From assembly GCA_030248135.1 (NCBI GenBank), contig JASANC010005588.1:1-64000 (forward strand): 64,000 nucleotides of DNA. Direction: 5' to 3'. How positions within the stretch are numbered: the stretch's first letter is position 1; each line of letters opens with the position of its first letter. The notes under the pieces were generated by a model. The model was not told the DNA's origin and did not search any database. It worked only from the letters and a program-made list of their open reading frames with translations. Below, one piece after another: positions 24,291 to 39,902 of the stretch. The DNA comes from Theristus sp. LFF4_11. Its lineage: Eukaryota > Nematoda > Chromadorea > Monhysterida > Xyalidae. Made by a program: the position numbers and the translations under genes.

Positions 24291-27183
24291 TCACCGCATT
24301 GTGTCGATGCCACTGGACGCTCCACTCAGTCGACTGTCCTGCGAGTGATTGCGAAGGCGTTGTGAGTTTTGACTGCGATTGCCTGCGCGTTGCAGTTGCA
24401 CAACGCGACGATGCACCTGAAACGTAGACAAACACACTGGCACACGATGCAGTTGAACCGAACACAGTGACAAACACACTGGCACTCATACACGATGCAC
24501 CGGAAACATTGAAAGCACCATTAACGTTTTAACGACAAATAAATTCACGGTGACTTCGTCGCCAATACTTGTTTATTTATTTAAAAAATTGTTTTTCTCA
24601 CCTTGAACACGTCAGATATGGCATCTTTGAAGATCTGCAAGTTGTAGTCGATCAATCCTGCAAGACAAAATTACAATGAAGGTGACTGAACCAAAGACAA
24701 CGCGGACTCAAACACAACCAACAGTTACAACCAATCTGTAGATTTTGCGATTTGGAAAAAGTGACGGTTCAAACAAGCATACTGTGCAATCCCAATCGCA
24801 TTCATGAAATCCACACGAACCTTGTTTCTCGAAGTTCTCGGTTCTGACGATGCAAACGAGGGCGAGGTATTGATTGATCTGTCGCAGGTACAGCACCTGG
24901 TTGGTGTTCAAGCGAATCACGGACGCCGACTGCAGGTCGTAGCCGACGGACGCGTCCGCAGGCAACAGAGCCGCCTCGTCGTCAAGACTGAAAGGGGAAC
25001 ACAAAGGGAAACCTGACCAAAACAAAGCAAACCCTTCACTTGCCAAGCTTGATGCTTGTGTCCAATATACCCAGCAACCCATTAGTTCAATCGACATTCG
25101 ACGAATGAGAAACACGCACCGGATTATTCCGAGCGTCTGTTGCCATTTGTGCCGTGTGGCATGTCTCAACAAAACGAGCAAACCGACAAACCCATAAATG
25201 CAGGATATGTCGACGACGACGTCAATCATGTCGCAGCACAGCTCGTACGTCTGCATGTCCACCGGGGTGCTGTCCGTTGCAACGTAGATCTTGCTCGCAA
25301 CGTCAAACAGAAACGACTTCTCAACCGTTGAGTTCTGCAAATCTGACAGTCGTGTCGACGAAAGTCTCTTCACACCACTTTAGCTGATGTTCTGGTGAAA
25401 TGGGTGAACTCGCAAACCTGATTGAATATGTCCAGCAGATGTTCAAGCGTTGGCAACTGCGGAATCAGCTTTTGCACCACTTTGCTGAACGCCTCGAATA
25501 TTGAATGATCGTAGATGCTAGTCAGATGGAAACTGAACAAACACAATGAGCACCTTCAAGGCAAAAAATTCAAAACCAGAAACAGCATAACACAGTGTCA
25601 GGCGGCTTCCGTTACTGTTGAGATGAGACCGGGAAACTAATCCATGGGATCAGAAACTAATACGTGCTAGAATTAGTGATACGTAGAGGTAACGTGATCA
25701 GTGACTGCGTAACCTTGTCTTCTCACATTTCCTGACTTTCGGAGATTGGTATTTTCAAATAAAGCTCTGCGACTCAATTGCAGCGAAAACCAGCAGCAAT
25801 CTCCGTGCACTAACTAACCAGAGACCAATCTGCTCATGAGCCATATCATTCAGGTCCTCCGTGGCCCTTTGATATATGTCCCTCTGTATCTCCATCTTGT
25901 GGTCGTCGGTCACACAGTCCACCTTGTGCACGAACACCTCGAACTTGATGTGCGGGTTGATCTTGTACGCCTTGATCACGTACTCGTTCAGTTTCTTCAG
26001 CGCCTCGCCGTAATCGCCCTGCAATTGCAGTTCCGTCTCCGTGTTTTTTGTATTTTTTTTCAGCTGAACTAGACACCGACATTGTTCAAACAACTTTCGG
26101 ATTCGACCATCAAAACGTCTCAGATATGCCTTTTGACCTCTGAACTCAGATTTTTTCGGTGCCTGATTAGAAAATTAGGTGTCTTTAAAAAAACTATCAA
26201 GTGAACCATCTCGAAACCATTATCAACAGCGCTGAACATGCACAAAATGACAGCTGCAATATGAAACTGACGAAAATGAAAGTGAGCATTGGCCGCCGAT
26301 TTACGCACCATGGCGTCAATAACGAACACGATGGCGCCGCATCTTGAGAACGTGGCGTACGGATCCAGTGCTGGATCGAATGGACTCAGTTGACCGGGAA
26401 ACTCTTTTGTGTCAAAATCAATGAATGAACTGCTGACACCTGCAACGAAAACTGATTCGTTTGATTGAGTGAAACAAAGGACTTCGCTGTAACTTGCAAA
26501 CGGTTTTGTCTCATTTCAATGTTTTCAGTTTTTTTTCTCAACGCACTTTCACTTGTGACGCGCGCCGTGCTCTCGACAAATAATGTTTCGTTTGGCGACA
26601 TTTTCTGAAACACCACTTTTCGAATGGACGTTTTTCCAGACCTGAAATGGAAAGCGCAGATTATAATGACGTGCAACCAAATTCATCCATCATTTTCAAA
26701 TCGTTTTTGCTCTGCACATTGATGTCTTATTCAAGCCACTCAAATCAGGCCAACGAAGCCAATTTAACCAGAAAAACGAAGTAACAGACTAAAACAAAAC
26801 AAACAGTTCAAAACGCAGCAAAAAATAACATTATTTTACAAAGATCGTTCATTGAATTGTCTTGTTGTCAATGAATTTGATTTTGGTTTGGGCCTGCTCC
26901 TGCTTCTACCGTTCTGAAATATGACAAAGCTCCGAGCGGGCCGGGCCTGGTTTTGCATGGCCTGCTCCGACCGGGCAGTTTGGATATGGGTCTTATTTTT
27001 TTGTAGAAGACCTCTGGATTAACGGGAATGTTCAACAGAGAGCTGCACATACACAGACCGTTTCAATCCCATCAACACGATGATCGGCTTCACATCTTCC
27101 ACATCAGAATCGTCATCGTCTTCAAAGTCGCCGCTGGACAGCCCGTAATCGAGCTTTGGTCCACCGCCACTGCTCAGCGCCAT
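24291..27183 (-). CDS. ragC: Rag GTPase of the RagC/D type, nine exons, complete
   Basis: Small GTPase that pairs with RagA/B at the lysosome and recruits TORC1 in response to amino acids. Exons: 27183-27059, 26641-26553, 26439-26309, 26018-25819, 25532-25418, 25334-25192, 24987-24821, 24658-24602, 24416-24291. The acidic N-terminus ([12 protein letters not shown]) precedes the P-loop [20 protein letters not shown]. Switch II reads [11 protein letters not shown], the G4 motif reads HKVD in [20 protein letters not shown], and the roadblock-type C-terminal domain has [19 protein letters not shown] and [20 protein letters not shown]. All splice phases join. The C-terminal tail ([17 protein letters not shown]) is Ser/Gln/Arg-rich. 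The gene is divergent from the PRDM gene with 1.0 kb between them. Confidence 0.93.
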
Positions 27184-28211
27184 TTTTCGATTGTTTGTTT
27201 TTGCTTGTGGAAAAAATTGAGCCTGAGCGTCACGCAGGTCCCTGGCCTGGTCTGGTTCTGCTCAGCTCGATCTGAAAAAACCGCAACTTTTTAACAACTC
27301 AAAAAACTCGATTGACATTTGACAAGATGTTTACGATTTACGAAACCGACCGAACCAGTTCTGTTCGGAACACTACGCAAGAGGTGTTCATCCATCCACA
27401 AGTCACCACTCACTGCACAACAAAAAAAATAAACAAAAAACTTATAATGACACCCTAACTGACACATCCCCATGAAAGAGAAACAGAAGATTATCATTGT
27501 TTTTAATTTTTTTAATTTCGTGTTTTTTGCAAACCTGCGGGTGCGGCGGCGGCGGCAACCGGCGGAGCGCGGAGCGGACACAGAGACAGAACAAAAACGA
27601 AAGCGGAAGCGACGCGGCAGCGAGCGAGATCAAGAAGCGAAACCGTGTGTATGATCGCACAAATCGAAGCGAAGCGAAAACAATGTCGTCGTCGAATTTA
27701 TTTGACGAGCGCACAAGCGCTTTTGATGGTTTCGTAAGTTTTTCAGCAACCAAGTGGCCACAAAAGCCGTTTTTCGGGATTCCTGGCTTTGCTTTTATTT
27801 TAACTTTTGTCACCAGAAAAAAAGCCGCAAATTTTGCAAACACGCAAAGAAAGAAACGTTAAAATCGTTGAGGTTTGCCTCGTTAAAATTAAAATTGGCT
27901 AATGGTGTTGTTTGTTTGTTCGAGTTCGCTTCATCCTTCATGGTTTAAATTGTACATTGATTTTTCTTTGATTTGGTTTTTATTTGATTGAACTAAAGTC
28001 AAATTTTTTGTTGTACCACGGCACCACACCAACTCTGTACGAGAGCGCGATTTCATGCTTCCATTCCCATATGAATCATGAAGGCGTCTGGCGTGGGATG
28101 CTTACCTCGAGTGTATGGTAAAAACCACTGAAATTATGAAATATGAAAAGACAAGACAGAAACTAATTGTTTTTATTCAACTTTCTGTTCGTTTAAATTG
28201 AAGTGAAAGCA
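27184..28211. promoter_or_regulatory. Divergent intergenic region between ragC and the PRDM gene
   Basis: About 1 kb that should hold both promoters. No TATA box or binding site stands out; the part near 27540-27720 is rich in short GCG/GAA repeats with open frames that look non-coding. Confidence 0.35.
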
Positions 28212-31200
28212 ATGAGTCAGTGTTTCTTATGCAAATTCGAGATGACAGCCCAGCAAGTGCAGCACAACCATCGTGTTTGGCCACTTGACAAAAGTGATTC
28301 ATTATTTCAGCCGGTCGATACGCTGCAACCGGTGCAGTCGTCGGATAGCGAGACTCCGTCGGCAAAACGTCAAAAATTAGACGACAACGTCACCGCATCG
28401 CCAGTGAAATACGCAGATTTGTTGCCAGTGAAAATTGGGCCGTCGAAGAAAAATGAGATTCTATCGAATTCAACAAACAGCGAGCGGCAGAAACGGCAAA
28501 GTTACCTCGGCCACGGCCGACTGTCAGAATCGTCGTCGTCGTCGGATAACTCGGATGATGAAGAAGCGGACGCTGAACTGCAAGCGCTGCTTGGCACAAC
28601 GGAGGACTCTCAGCAGAAAATTGAAATCGGCGCAAATGAGCAGACCAGTGCAGGTGCATCCGCAGACGTGTCGAAGCAGCAACATTCGCGAAATGACGGC
28701 AACCGAGCAGAATCGCTCAATCGATCCGAGTCTGTGTCGACCGTTGCTGAGTCGGACGCAGCTGATTACAAGCCAGATGATCATCTGTGTTGGGTTTTTT
28801 GTTGTACTTTTTGGATGCGATTGATTCTGTTGGCAATGGCACACTACATTCGCTTTCGTTCATTTCCGCTTGCAGACTGTGACGAGTGCAACGAATGGGT
28901 GGAGAACCGTTGTCTTGACCATGATCAGAAGTTTATTGAGAACTCTCAGGTGAATGCCAGAACAACGGTTGTGTTATTTTGTTCATTTACCTTTTTTTTC
29001 GTACCACATCTTTTGCCTCTGTGCAGATCAACATCTCTGAATTGCGCGGTCTTCCGTCTTGTTTGCGGTTCACGTTTTCGAAGACGATTATCGCTGCTGA
29101 GCCGTTGGATCGAGGCTTTCTGTTCGGCCCGCTACAGGTTCGCAGTAGTTGCGTTTTTCCGTTTTTTTATAATGAATTTGAACCATAATCCTGTGCGAAT
29201 TCAGATCACTTAGTTATAGTTGCTTGCTTATTTTCGAATTTATCCAGGCTGAATTTCGTACGACAGCATCGGGCACCTCAATACGTTCGTTGTCGTATTT
29301 GTGGGAGGTTGGTTTCGTTTGTTTGTTGGCATTCCATCGCCCACTCCGGCCAATCGGGGGTTGGGAGCGTTCAGTGAATGCTTTTTCGATTGGTTCTTAC
29401 TATTCTGTTCAGTTGCCACTGTACAACGGTCAGTCCAAGTTCTATCTGTCGAAGAGCAACGACTGCGGTGCGAACTGGTTGACGTACGTGCGCACGACCA
29501 CCGTGCCAAACGAGCAGAACTTGATCGCGGTGCAGTTCAAGAGTCACGTGTACTACAAGACGCTGCGTCACGTGAACGCTGGAGATGAACTGAAAAGTAG
29601 GTGGTGATGTTCTTGGATGGGAAATGGCGGCTTGTTCAAGTTGTGTGTGCCATTATTCAGGATCAGTGATAATAATGATGATCAACTGATATGTCGATGT
29701 CGTAGATGATTTGACTGTCGTTAAAATCATTGTTGCGAGAGTCAGTTTCATTTTCATTATAGTGTTTCTCTTCAGTCTGTCGTGGCCAAGGTCTCCCGCT
29801 GACCAAGGACATTCCGTTCAACACGGTCGTCTGCAACAAGAAGACCCCCAATGGTCAGTAATCCATTTCGGTTGTGGTTCGGTTTTGCATATTTGTGCAT
29901 CCAACTGAATCAACGTTCATAAATATGTTTTCTGGCATTTCGACACAGCCAGTATTCCTCTGATTGCATTGTAGCACACTGTTGCAGAGTACAAATGTTT
30001 CGACTGTCCGGGCGAGTTCCATTCGGCCGAGAAACTGGTGGCACACCAGCAGAGCGGCCGCCACCCGGAGTCCTCCGACGACGCGTTGCCCGTCTCCATG
30101 GGACAGACGCACAGCAGACTGCACTTGTGCGACCTGTGCACCTTCTCCACGCTGCATCAGCGCATTCTCACCGCACATAAAATGAGAAAACACATGGTAC
30201 GGTCGTGGAAGCTCAGTGGACATCTGCTCATAGTGGGCCACCATCAGACATTTTCAAAATACGTTTGTATTGTGTTACGCACGTAGCAGAGGCTGATTGC
30301 ATGACGCTTGTCCCAGTAGTGCCAGCCAACAATTCTCCCATTTCTGAACTGTTGAACCAGCGTATTTCGTGTTTCCTTGTAAATTCAGGTGAAAACGGTG
30401 CACACGTGCGCGCATTGCGGCAAAACGTTCAAGTATCGCCACCACTGGTCGCGGCACGAGCTGACGCACGCGCAGCCGCACCACTGCGAGAAGTGCGCAC
30501 AAGAGTTCCGGTAAAGTGCTGGTGTTTTGCGTTGAACGACGTTTCGTTTTTTCTGTGATTATTATTTATTTGTTTTATTTCTGCTCAGATCATTTGGCTC
30601 GCTGGCGTTGCACATGGAGCAGAAACACGGCGTTCAAATCTTGCAACGCGCGTTCAAATGCGCGCAGTGCGACCGGTCATTCTACACTGCACAACAGTTG
30701 CACGTGAGTGGTGGACGGGCTGAAACGTTGAGTACTGCGGACGGACCAAACTCGATCGGCGCCCTACTTGACAGCGTCCCTCATTGTTGCCTATTCATAA
30801 TCGTCAACAGAGTGCAACGCAGCTTGCCTCACGCTGTCTTTGGTGGTTGATTGCTTTTTCCATTAGCTAGCCTGAAGCTGCATTGTGCAGTTCTCTGCTA
30901 CTTCACTTGACCAGCTGTATGTCCATCACGCACGCAGGCGCACCAGCCAGCGCACGACGCGTGCCGCCGCGCGTACATCGGCGAGAAGGCGAAAGAGTCG
31001 CTGAAGCGAAAGAAGCTGCACAAAATGCTGCAAGAGTCGCTCGATCCGACGTCATCAGCTGCGGCGACGTCGCGAGTGGCGGCCGGCGCGAGTGCGAGTG
31101 CGAGTGGCATTGCAACACCGCCAAATGAGACGGATAAACACACGTTCCAGTGTCGCTATTGTGACTTTGTGTACAGCAAGCCGCAGTCGCGTACGAGACA

Positions 31201-31784
31201 CGAATGGAAGCACCACAGAGAGTTGAAAGTGATCGACGACGAACGGCACAGGGAGGAAACCAGGGTGAGCGGGAGCGGTGGGATGGGATTATTGGCTGAT
31301 CCGACTGCTGGTTGCCGTCTTTCAGCAGCGTGTTATTCACTGAAGTGCGCTTCTCAGGACAGAGCACTCTGTGTAGTCTATTTTCATATCAGATGCAATT
31401 AGTTGATTGGTTACCACAAGATGCATGCATTCAACGCATGCCTGTGCCTGGATAACTATGTCTCCACAGAATGCGTCTATCACGTGCTCACCAACCAATC
31501 AGTGTATGACACGATATAGCAATGGTTCACCGGGTAATGTAAGTGACGGTGCGATGCTCGTTCAGTTTCGCTTCCCTTTTCTCCAGCCATCCTCGACGCA
31601 TCCGTTCGCGTGCGAGCTCTGCGAGAAACGATTCGCGAACGCGAACTCGCTGAAGCAGCACGTGAAGCGACATGCCGATGAGAAGCCGTTCAGATGCGAG
31701 CAGTGTGCGTGCGCGTACATCAGCAACAGTGAACTCAGGAAACATCAGAAACGGGTGCATTCCACTGCTGCTGGCACCCTGTGA
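28212..31784 (+). CDS. PRDM9/PRDM11-like PR/SET protein with eight C2H2 zinc fingers
   Basis: Predicted DNA-binding histone methyltransferase-like protein. Exons: 28212-28798, 28876-28949, 29027-29137, 29248-29307, 29413-29596, 29776-29853, 29988-30195, 30389-30510, 30599-30703, 30938-31264, 31587-31784. An acidic, Ser-rich N-terminus is followed by a zinc knuckle (YCDECNEWVENRCLDHD) and a PR/SET domain (RGFLFGPLQ, CGANWLTYVRTTTVPNEQNL, FKSHVYYKTLRHVNAGDEL). Eight C2H2 fingers follow, for example CAHCGKTFKYRHHWSRHELTH and CELCEKRFANANSLKQHVKRH. No KRAB or SSX domain is visible. The PR/SET catalytic-pocket segment (NEQNLIAVQF...YYKT) resembles PRDM7/9/11. An acceptor-like site at 28310 leaves the exact start uncertain. 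The orthology group is inference. Confidence 0.85.
31396..31502. repeat. MITE copy (AATCAGCTGATTGG family) in the last PRDM intron
   Basis: Inverted ends ttagttgattggttaccaca and gtgctcaccaaccaatcagt surround a diverged centre containing atgcatgcattcaacgcatg. Confidence 0.6.
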
Positions 31785-32658
31785 ATATTCGTGGTGATTA
31801 GGGCTGCATTGGTTTGGTTGTTGTGGTTGATGTTGCGAAAAACATACAAGTTTCAAACAATTGCCCCTTGTACACAATGCACCTCACTATTGATATTTGC
31901 AATTTTTGTCACTTTTCTTTTTTTCGTTGTCGCTTCATTATTCCTCGTCTGTATTTTCGTTTTGTCTCCGTTTTTGTTTCTCTACCTGTAATGTTGCTCA
32001 CGTTTTTCCTTTAAATTTATTCTGCTGTGACAAGCGAAAATAACGATTTTATTATGTAACATTGTTGTGTCTCTGTTTGATATTCAGTGAAAATAATAAC
32101 AATGATACACATTGCTGGCGACTTGGGTTTTTTCGAACGTGTATTATAACAAGAGAAGTGTTTTTGAGACAAAAAATCACTCATTCGATACTTTGCTTCT
32201 GCTTTTCTTGTGGCTGGTTTCAAAGAGCTTGCGCTGCTGTGCTTCTAGGCAGCTTAACAAGCAAGTAAACAATGTATTTACAGCTAGGTCGTTTTCTAGC
32301 CCACAGTATAATGCTGTGTAAAACTACACTGTGTTTCACTTTGAACGTTCAGTAAGTGAAGTCGCGCTGAGATTAAAATGCCGAAGCTCCGCAGCTAGCT
32401 CTTATAACTCACAATGTACCAGTGCAATTCGGTGCAGTTCCACTGTATATTGATTGCAGCTTTATAGCGCTAAGTTTAGAAGAACCTATAGTCCACGATA
32501 TTGAAAAATCTTTATGATTCCACATTAAAAAATTGGATTTTAGAAGAAAAGCTTGCGATCGCTGGCTCTGAGCGTGAGTGCTGAAGAAACTCTGCCGACG
32601 GTGTATTGACCTTTTATTTCGCTCATTTCTCACCGCACTTGAATTGCTGCATATTATC
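31785..32658. other. Spacer between the PRDM and adenylate kinase genes
   Basis: No gene recognised. It is T-rich just after the PRDM stop and presumably holds the PRDM 3' UTR and the adenylate kinase promoter. Confidence 0.4.
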
Positions 32659-35188
<2,530 letters not shown>

Positions 35189-35905
35189 ATCTCGGGTTCG
35201 GGCGAAATTCACCATCCAGAAAACATCTTTTATAATTTGAATTTCGCAGTTTTTTTGCATTTCTTACGCTATGAGTTTTAGAGCTGTTGTTAGTGCAAAA
35301 CTAGGTCAGGTTTACTGTTTTAATTGTTTGTTGGCCTTATTCAATTGTTTTTGTACTGATTTCTATTGTCACAACAAGTTGAAAGGTTTTTTTTTGCCAT
35401 TTCGATTTTGCAGCTTTCTTTTCCTTATTTTCTCTAGTCATTTACAAATATTTCAAAATGTATTTCAAAATACTGGCAACTTTTTTCATATTCAACTCGT
35501 ATTTCTGTGTTCTCTGATTCAATGTTGTTATGTGGTGAGTGCTTTTGTTTCGCTGTATTTATAGAAAGGATCGTTGTTATGGTCAGTAGAACAGAGTCGA
35601 TGGTAATAAGAAAAAAATGATAGTGACGGAATGGCGGTGCGTTTTATTGTGCATTTTGTGTCCGTTCAGCGCCAATCATGCCAATCATTTCAATTGGCGT
35701 TATTTCTATCACTCCGTCCCCGAACATCAGATGCTGATGATAGCGGTGTGCATGCGTATTGTGTAATACCAATGAAGTTTAGTTTAGTTTGTCTAAAGTC
35801 GTCTATTTCAATGACAACAGATCAAGAAACAATGTTTTCAGCGTGCATCGCGTCAATCAACTGTGTACTGCTTCCGCAAAAAGGTGTTTTATAAAATCAA
35901 TCACA
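35189..35905. other. Spacer between adenylate kinase and EF-1 delta
   Basis: T-rich with no recognised gene. It probably holds the adenylate kinase 3' UTR and the EF-1 delta promoter and leader. Confidence 0.4.
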
Positions 35906-38033
35906 ATGGTGGAAGGACTGTTGCAGGAGGCTGCCTATTATGGGGACCAGCATAAATCAATTTTGATGCTCAACACGGCCGAGAATGTGTACGTTTTTGT
36001 GCGGTGACATGCTATTGTACAAATTTTCCTAGGTGTAAACCTGAGTGAAAAAAAACGATACAAAAACGTGCCGCAGTGATTCATTGACTGCAATAGGTTA
36101 GACGTTAGACGTTCCCATTTGCCAATCAGCGTGCAAAACCTCAAAATTGTGGCGTTTTTTTCATATTTGCGGGCTTGTCGATGCAACAATATTGCACACG
36201 TCGCCAGATGGAACAACTGCAATTATTATTGCTGTGAAAAAAACTTGAACCACCGAAAGTGTGCCAAGCGCAACACTTGTCTGTGGCACAAGTTGCAACG
36301 CTGTTGCACTGCAGGTACAACGTGGCGCTGTGCGACGGCAAGGCCAGCACCAGTCGGACGCACCACGGATCGTACCGTGCGAAGACGACGTCGCAGTCGA
36401 GCACAGGCGCGTGCTGCGGCCATTCGCTCGCTGACGACATTGCAGCGACACGCAAGCGAGTGGAGCACGCGCTGAAAAAGACTGCGGGCGCCGGTAAGAG
36501 GACACGCAATACGGTGCTGTTTCGTGTCACTCCAAACTGCTTGCACTGATTCTAAAAAAACCACATGATCGACAGTCAAAACGAGTCAACTGTTCTACTG
36601 TACAGTGCTGAAACTTCATGATGTTTGGCAGCGATTTTATTGTTTTTGTTGCTACTGCTCCGAGAAATAGCTTTTGTTTCGATTCAACTTTGGGGCAGAT
36701 GTTAGCAGCAGCGCTGACGGTGAGCTGCGTGCGGAGGTGCGTTCGCTGACGGAGCAGCTGAAAGCGATGCGCGCTGAGATGCAGGCGATGAAGCTGAAAA
36801 TCGCTCAGTTGGAAGCACAGAAACCAGCAATCGCTGGAGGAAAGGAACCGGCAAACGTGAGCATGATTGCTGCAGGGAACTTGCTTCAAACAAAAGTTGA
36901 ATGGATAATTTTGAGATTTTCGCAAACAAACCTTTTCAGGCACCGCCACCACAAACAGCGGCAAGCGACGCTGAAGAAGATGACGATATTGATCTGTTTG
37001 GGTCGGATGATGAAGCGGTACGTGGGTTCGGCTGTCTGCGGCATTCTGAACACTGGAATGGTCGAAAAACATTTGCAGAAACATGCTGTTTGTTTTTTTT
37101 GCAGAACAAAGAAGATGAAGAAAAAGAACGCATCAAACAGAAACGCTTGGAAGAGTACGCTGCAAAGAAAGCGAAAAGTCGGTTGCTGCACTGAATTTGA
37201 AGCGGGAAACGATTTATTGTAGTTTTTGTTTGATATTCAGGAGTGATGTGGGAAAAATGGTAAATTTCGTTCCAAGTGACGTTGTTCCAAAAAATGATTG
37301 CGTCTTTGCAGAGCCGGGTGTGATTGCGAAGTCGTCCGTAATCTTGGACATCAAACCGTGGGACGATGAGACGGACATGGCTGAGATGGAGCGTAATGTC
37401 AGGGCGATCGAACAGGACGGTCTCCTGTGGGGAGCAGGTGTGCCGCTGGGGAACATGTGCACTTTGTGCGTTCTCGACAGGGCAACATGTCGTGCTGATT
37501 GGCTGCATCGACCAATCAGTGAGCCCAGTTCAAAAACAGCCGAATCAATCAGCTCACTCGCTCATGATTTATAGTTCGATTGTGCAACACGAATATCTGT
37601 CGTATTGTATTCTGTCCAAAGGGGCTCGAAGAAAGTTTGTCAGTTGTCATGTGCAGTCGGATTCTGTAACATATCGAACTAGCTGATTGGTTGGTGATCC
37701 CGTGATGCATTTTGTGCATCACGAGATCACCAACCAATCAGCTAGTTCGATATGTTATCGGCACCTAAAAAGTGTATTCACGCGCTTCGATGACTTTTGC
37801 AGCAAAACTGGTGCCGCTTGCGTACGGCATCAAGAAGCTGCAGATCATGTGTGTCGTGGAGGACGAAAAGGTGTCCGTGGAGGAATTGACAGAGCGCATT
37901 GCGGACAGCAACGAAGATTTGGTGCGCTTTGTGGAGTTTTTTGTCGTTTGAAAAACTGCATTGTTTTGTGCACCTGTAAATTCATTCACTTCAGGTGCAA
38001 AGCGTCGACATTGCGGCATTCAACAAAATTTAG
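35906..38033 (+). CDS. EEF1D: Translation elongation factor 1-delta (eEF1B delta), eight exons, complete
   Basis: Guanine-nucleotide exchange subunit that reloads eEF1A with GTP. Exons: 35906-35988, 36315-36493, 36699-36856, 36940-37017, 37105-37177, 37312-37437, 37803-37921, 37995-38033. After a short N-terminal region comes a helical stretch ([20 protein letters not shown]), then a leucine-zipper-like coiled coil ([20 protein letters not shown]), the acidic [13 protein letters not shown] box with its CK2-like site, and the exchange domain: [39 protein letters not shown] and the invariant end [11 protein letters not shown]. The coiled coil separates delta from beta. The donor at 37178 was chosen because it restores the family sequence [10 protein letters not shown]. 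Confidence 0.93.
37667..37758. repeat. Near-perfect 92-bp palindrome (MITE) in EF-1 delta intron 6
   Basis: Left arm taacatatcgaactagctga then ttggttggtgatcccgtgat; right arm is its inverse, ending tcagctagttcgatatgtta. The arms are about 44 bp with one or two mismatches around a 4-5 nt loop. It is the most symmetric copy of the AATCAGCTGATTGG family in the window. Confidence 0.85.
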
Positions 38034-39201
38034 GAAACTGCTTCCTTTGGTTCTCCGAATCGATTCATGAGAATATCAGGCGATTATGATTTTCTGTTGT
38101 TTTTTAGGACTTCATTGTATTTCCGGTGGTATATTATTGTTCCGGGATTTGTGATTGTTGTTGCTGTTATTCACGATATAAGTTGCTGACAGATAAAAAT
38201 AAAAATAAAACTTTTTGGTTTTTGGTCTCAGACTTGCTGCGGCCAGTTTTTTTTGTTCTGATTCAACGGTGCATTTGCATCTAAGCCAACGCACCTGGAT
38301 ACATTGGAATTTTTTGAAATAAAAGGCAGTTATAAATAGAAATGTTCTTGTGGGAAAAATGGCATTTGAATGGTTATAAGTTTTTCGAACACCAATAAAA
38401 TTATGCGACCGGGGCAACATCTGTCGGTTCAATTTGTACCTTTCATACCGTGAATCTGTTGACATTTTTTGCATAATAGTCTGTTTTCATTCACGATTCA
38501 TCAATCTTCGTGCGTTATTCTTTCGTCATCCAAATGTAACGTTCAAAACCCTGCCACTTTTCAACCGTAATCACCCACACCACAGCTTATATCAGTGCAC
38601 TGAAATGGTTGATCAGTGCTGCGCAATTATCGACGTTTAATGGCAATTTTATTGCTGAATTCCATCTCAGTTTCGTAAATTTCATGGAATTTAGCATGCG
38701 CCGACGAAGCTATTTTTGGCAGCATCAAAGTTATTTTTGTAAGTTTTCCCAAGAAACCTCTGTGAACGATGTAACGTGCGCGTTATTTCCCATGACGTCA
38801 TGCGTTGCTTTCCGCGTGCGCTCGCATTTTCGTCGTTGTCGTCCGCCTGTTCCATCATTTATTCTTTGGATTCATCCGTCCGTACTACACAGCGTTAATA
38901 AACACGGTGTTTTTGCGTGTCTTTTGCAACTCGTCTCGCACCGAGTTACAGGGAGCGCAATTCGCCCGTTTAGTTTCGTGAAAAAAACCGAATGAAAACT
39001 CGGCAATAAAAAATAAAAAACCAAAAAAACCCAAAAAAATTGAAAAAAATTCATTAAAAAATACCAAAAAAGAAGGGCACCATTTCTCGTTTTTGTTCTC
39101 TGCGTTTCCTCTCGTGCTGACGTTTGCTGATTCGACTTGATTTCTTGAACAACTGAACCGACTGAAAAACTTGGTGAGCGTCGAGCGAGCGATAACGCTA
39201 T
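38034..39201. other. Spacer after EF-1 delta
   Basis: No gene recognised. An A-rich stretch near 39000-39070 ends a T/A-rich region that probably includes the EF-1 delta 3' UTR. Confidence 0.4.
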
Positions 39202-39656
39202 TACCGTATGACCTCTAATAAACCCCCATGGGGGTTTATTTCTTCAGCGACTTCTGGGGGTGGGGGTTTATTTTTGGGGGGGGATTATTTTGGGGGGGGG
39301 GTTTATTTGGAAACCATTTTTAGGGGTGGGCAAAATGGCAAAAATACCTTCCATGGCAGGAAGGAAGTCGCAGAAACTTCTACTTTTCACAGAGATTTCC
39401 TTTTGTAACAGCCTTTTGTAATGAAATTACCACTAACTCATCCCTTTGGGGCCTTTGGTGGCACAATTTCACTAATGTCACTGCATTCAGCCACTGAATT
39501 CGCTAGGTATGTGTTTCAAACAGGTTTCTAATAAACCCCCATGGGGGTTTATTTTTGGGGGGGGGATTATTTGGAAACTTGTCGAGGGGGTGGGGGTTTA
39601 TTTTTGGGGGGGGGGGTTTAATTTTGGGGGGGGGGTTTAATAGAGGTAATACGGTA
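39202..39656. mobile_element. 455-bp non-autonomous DNA element, TIR TACCGTATNACCTCTA
   Basis: The ends taccgtatgacctctaataa and its inverse (ttaatagaggtaatacggta) define the element. Inside, the palindrome aaacccccatgggggttt occurs at both ends, with long G runs. No coding sequence. Confidence 0.7.
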
Positions 39657-39902
39657 TGTCATTTTGTTTTGATTTGATTTAAGTATTTAACAGATTAGTT
39701 TCGTATTCCTTTCATTTCTTAGTGAAATTGACGTGAGAGAGAAAACGTGACCGCATTCATTACCAGTTACACACTTAACATAACTGCCAGTTTAAGAAGC
39801 AAGCCAGAAGTCTTGGGGTCAGGACAAAACCCCTCCCCTCCCCTCCCCTCCTCCTTTTTGGAGGACAAAACCCCTCCCCTCCCCTCCCCTCCCCTCCCCT
39901 CC

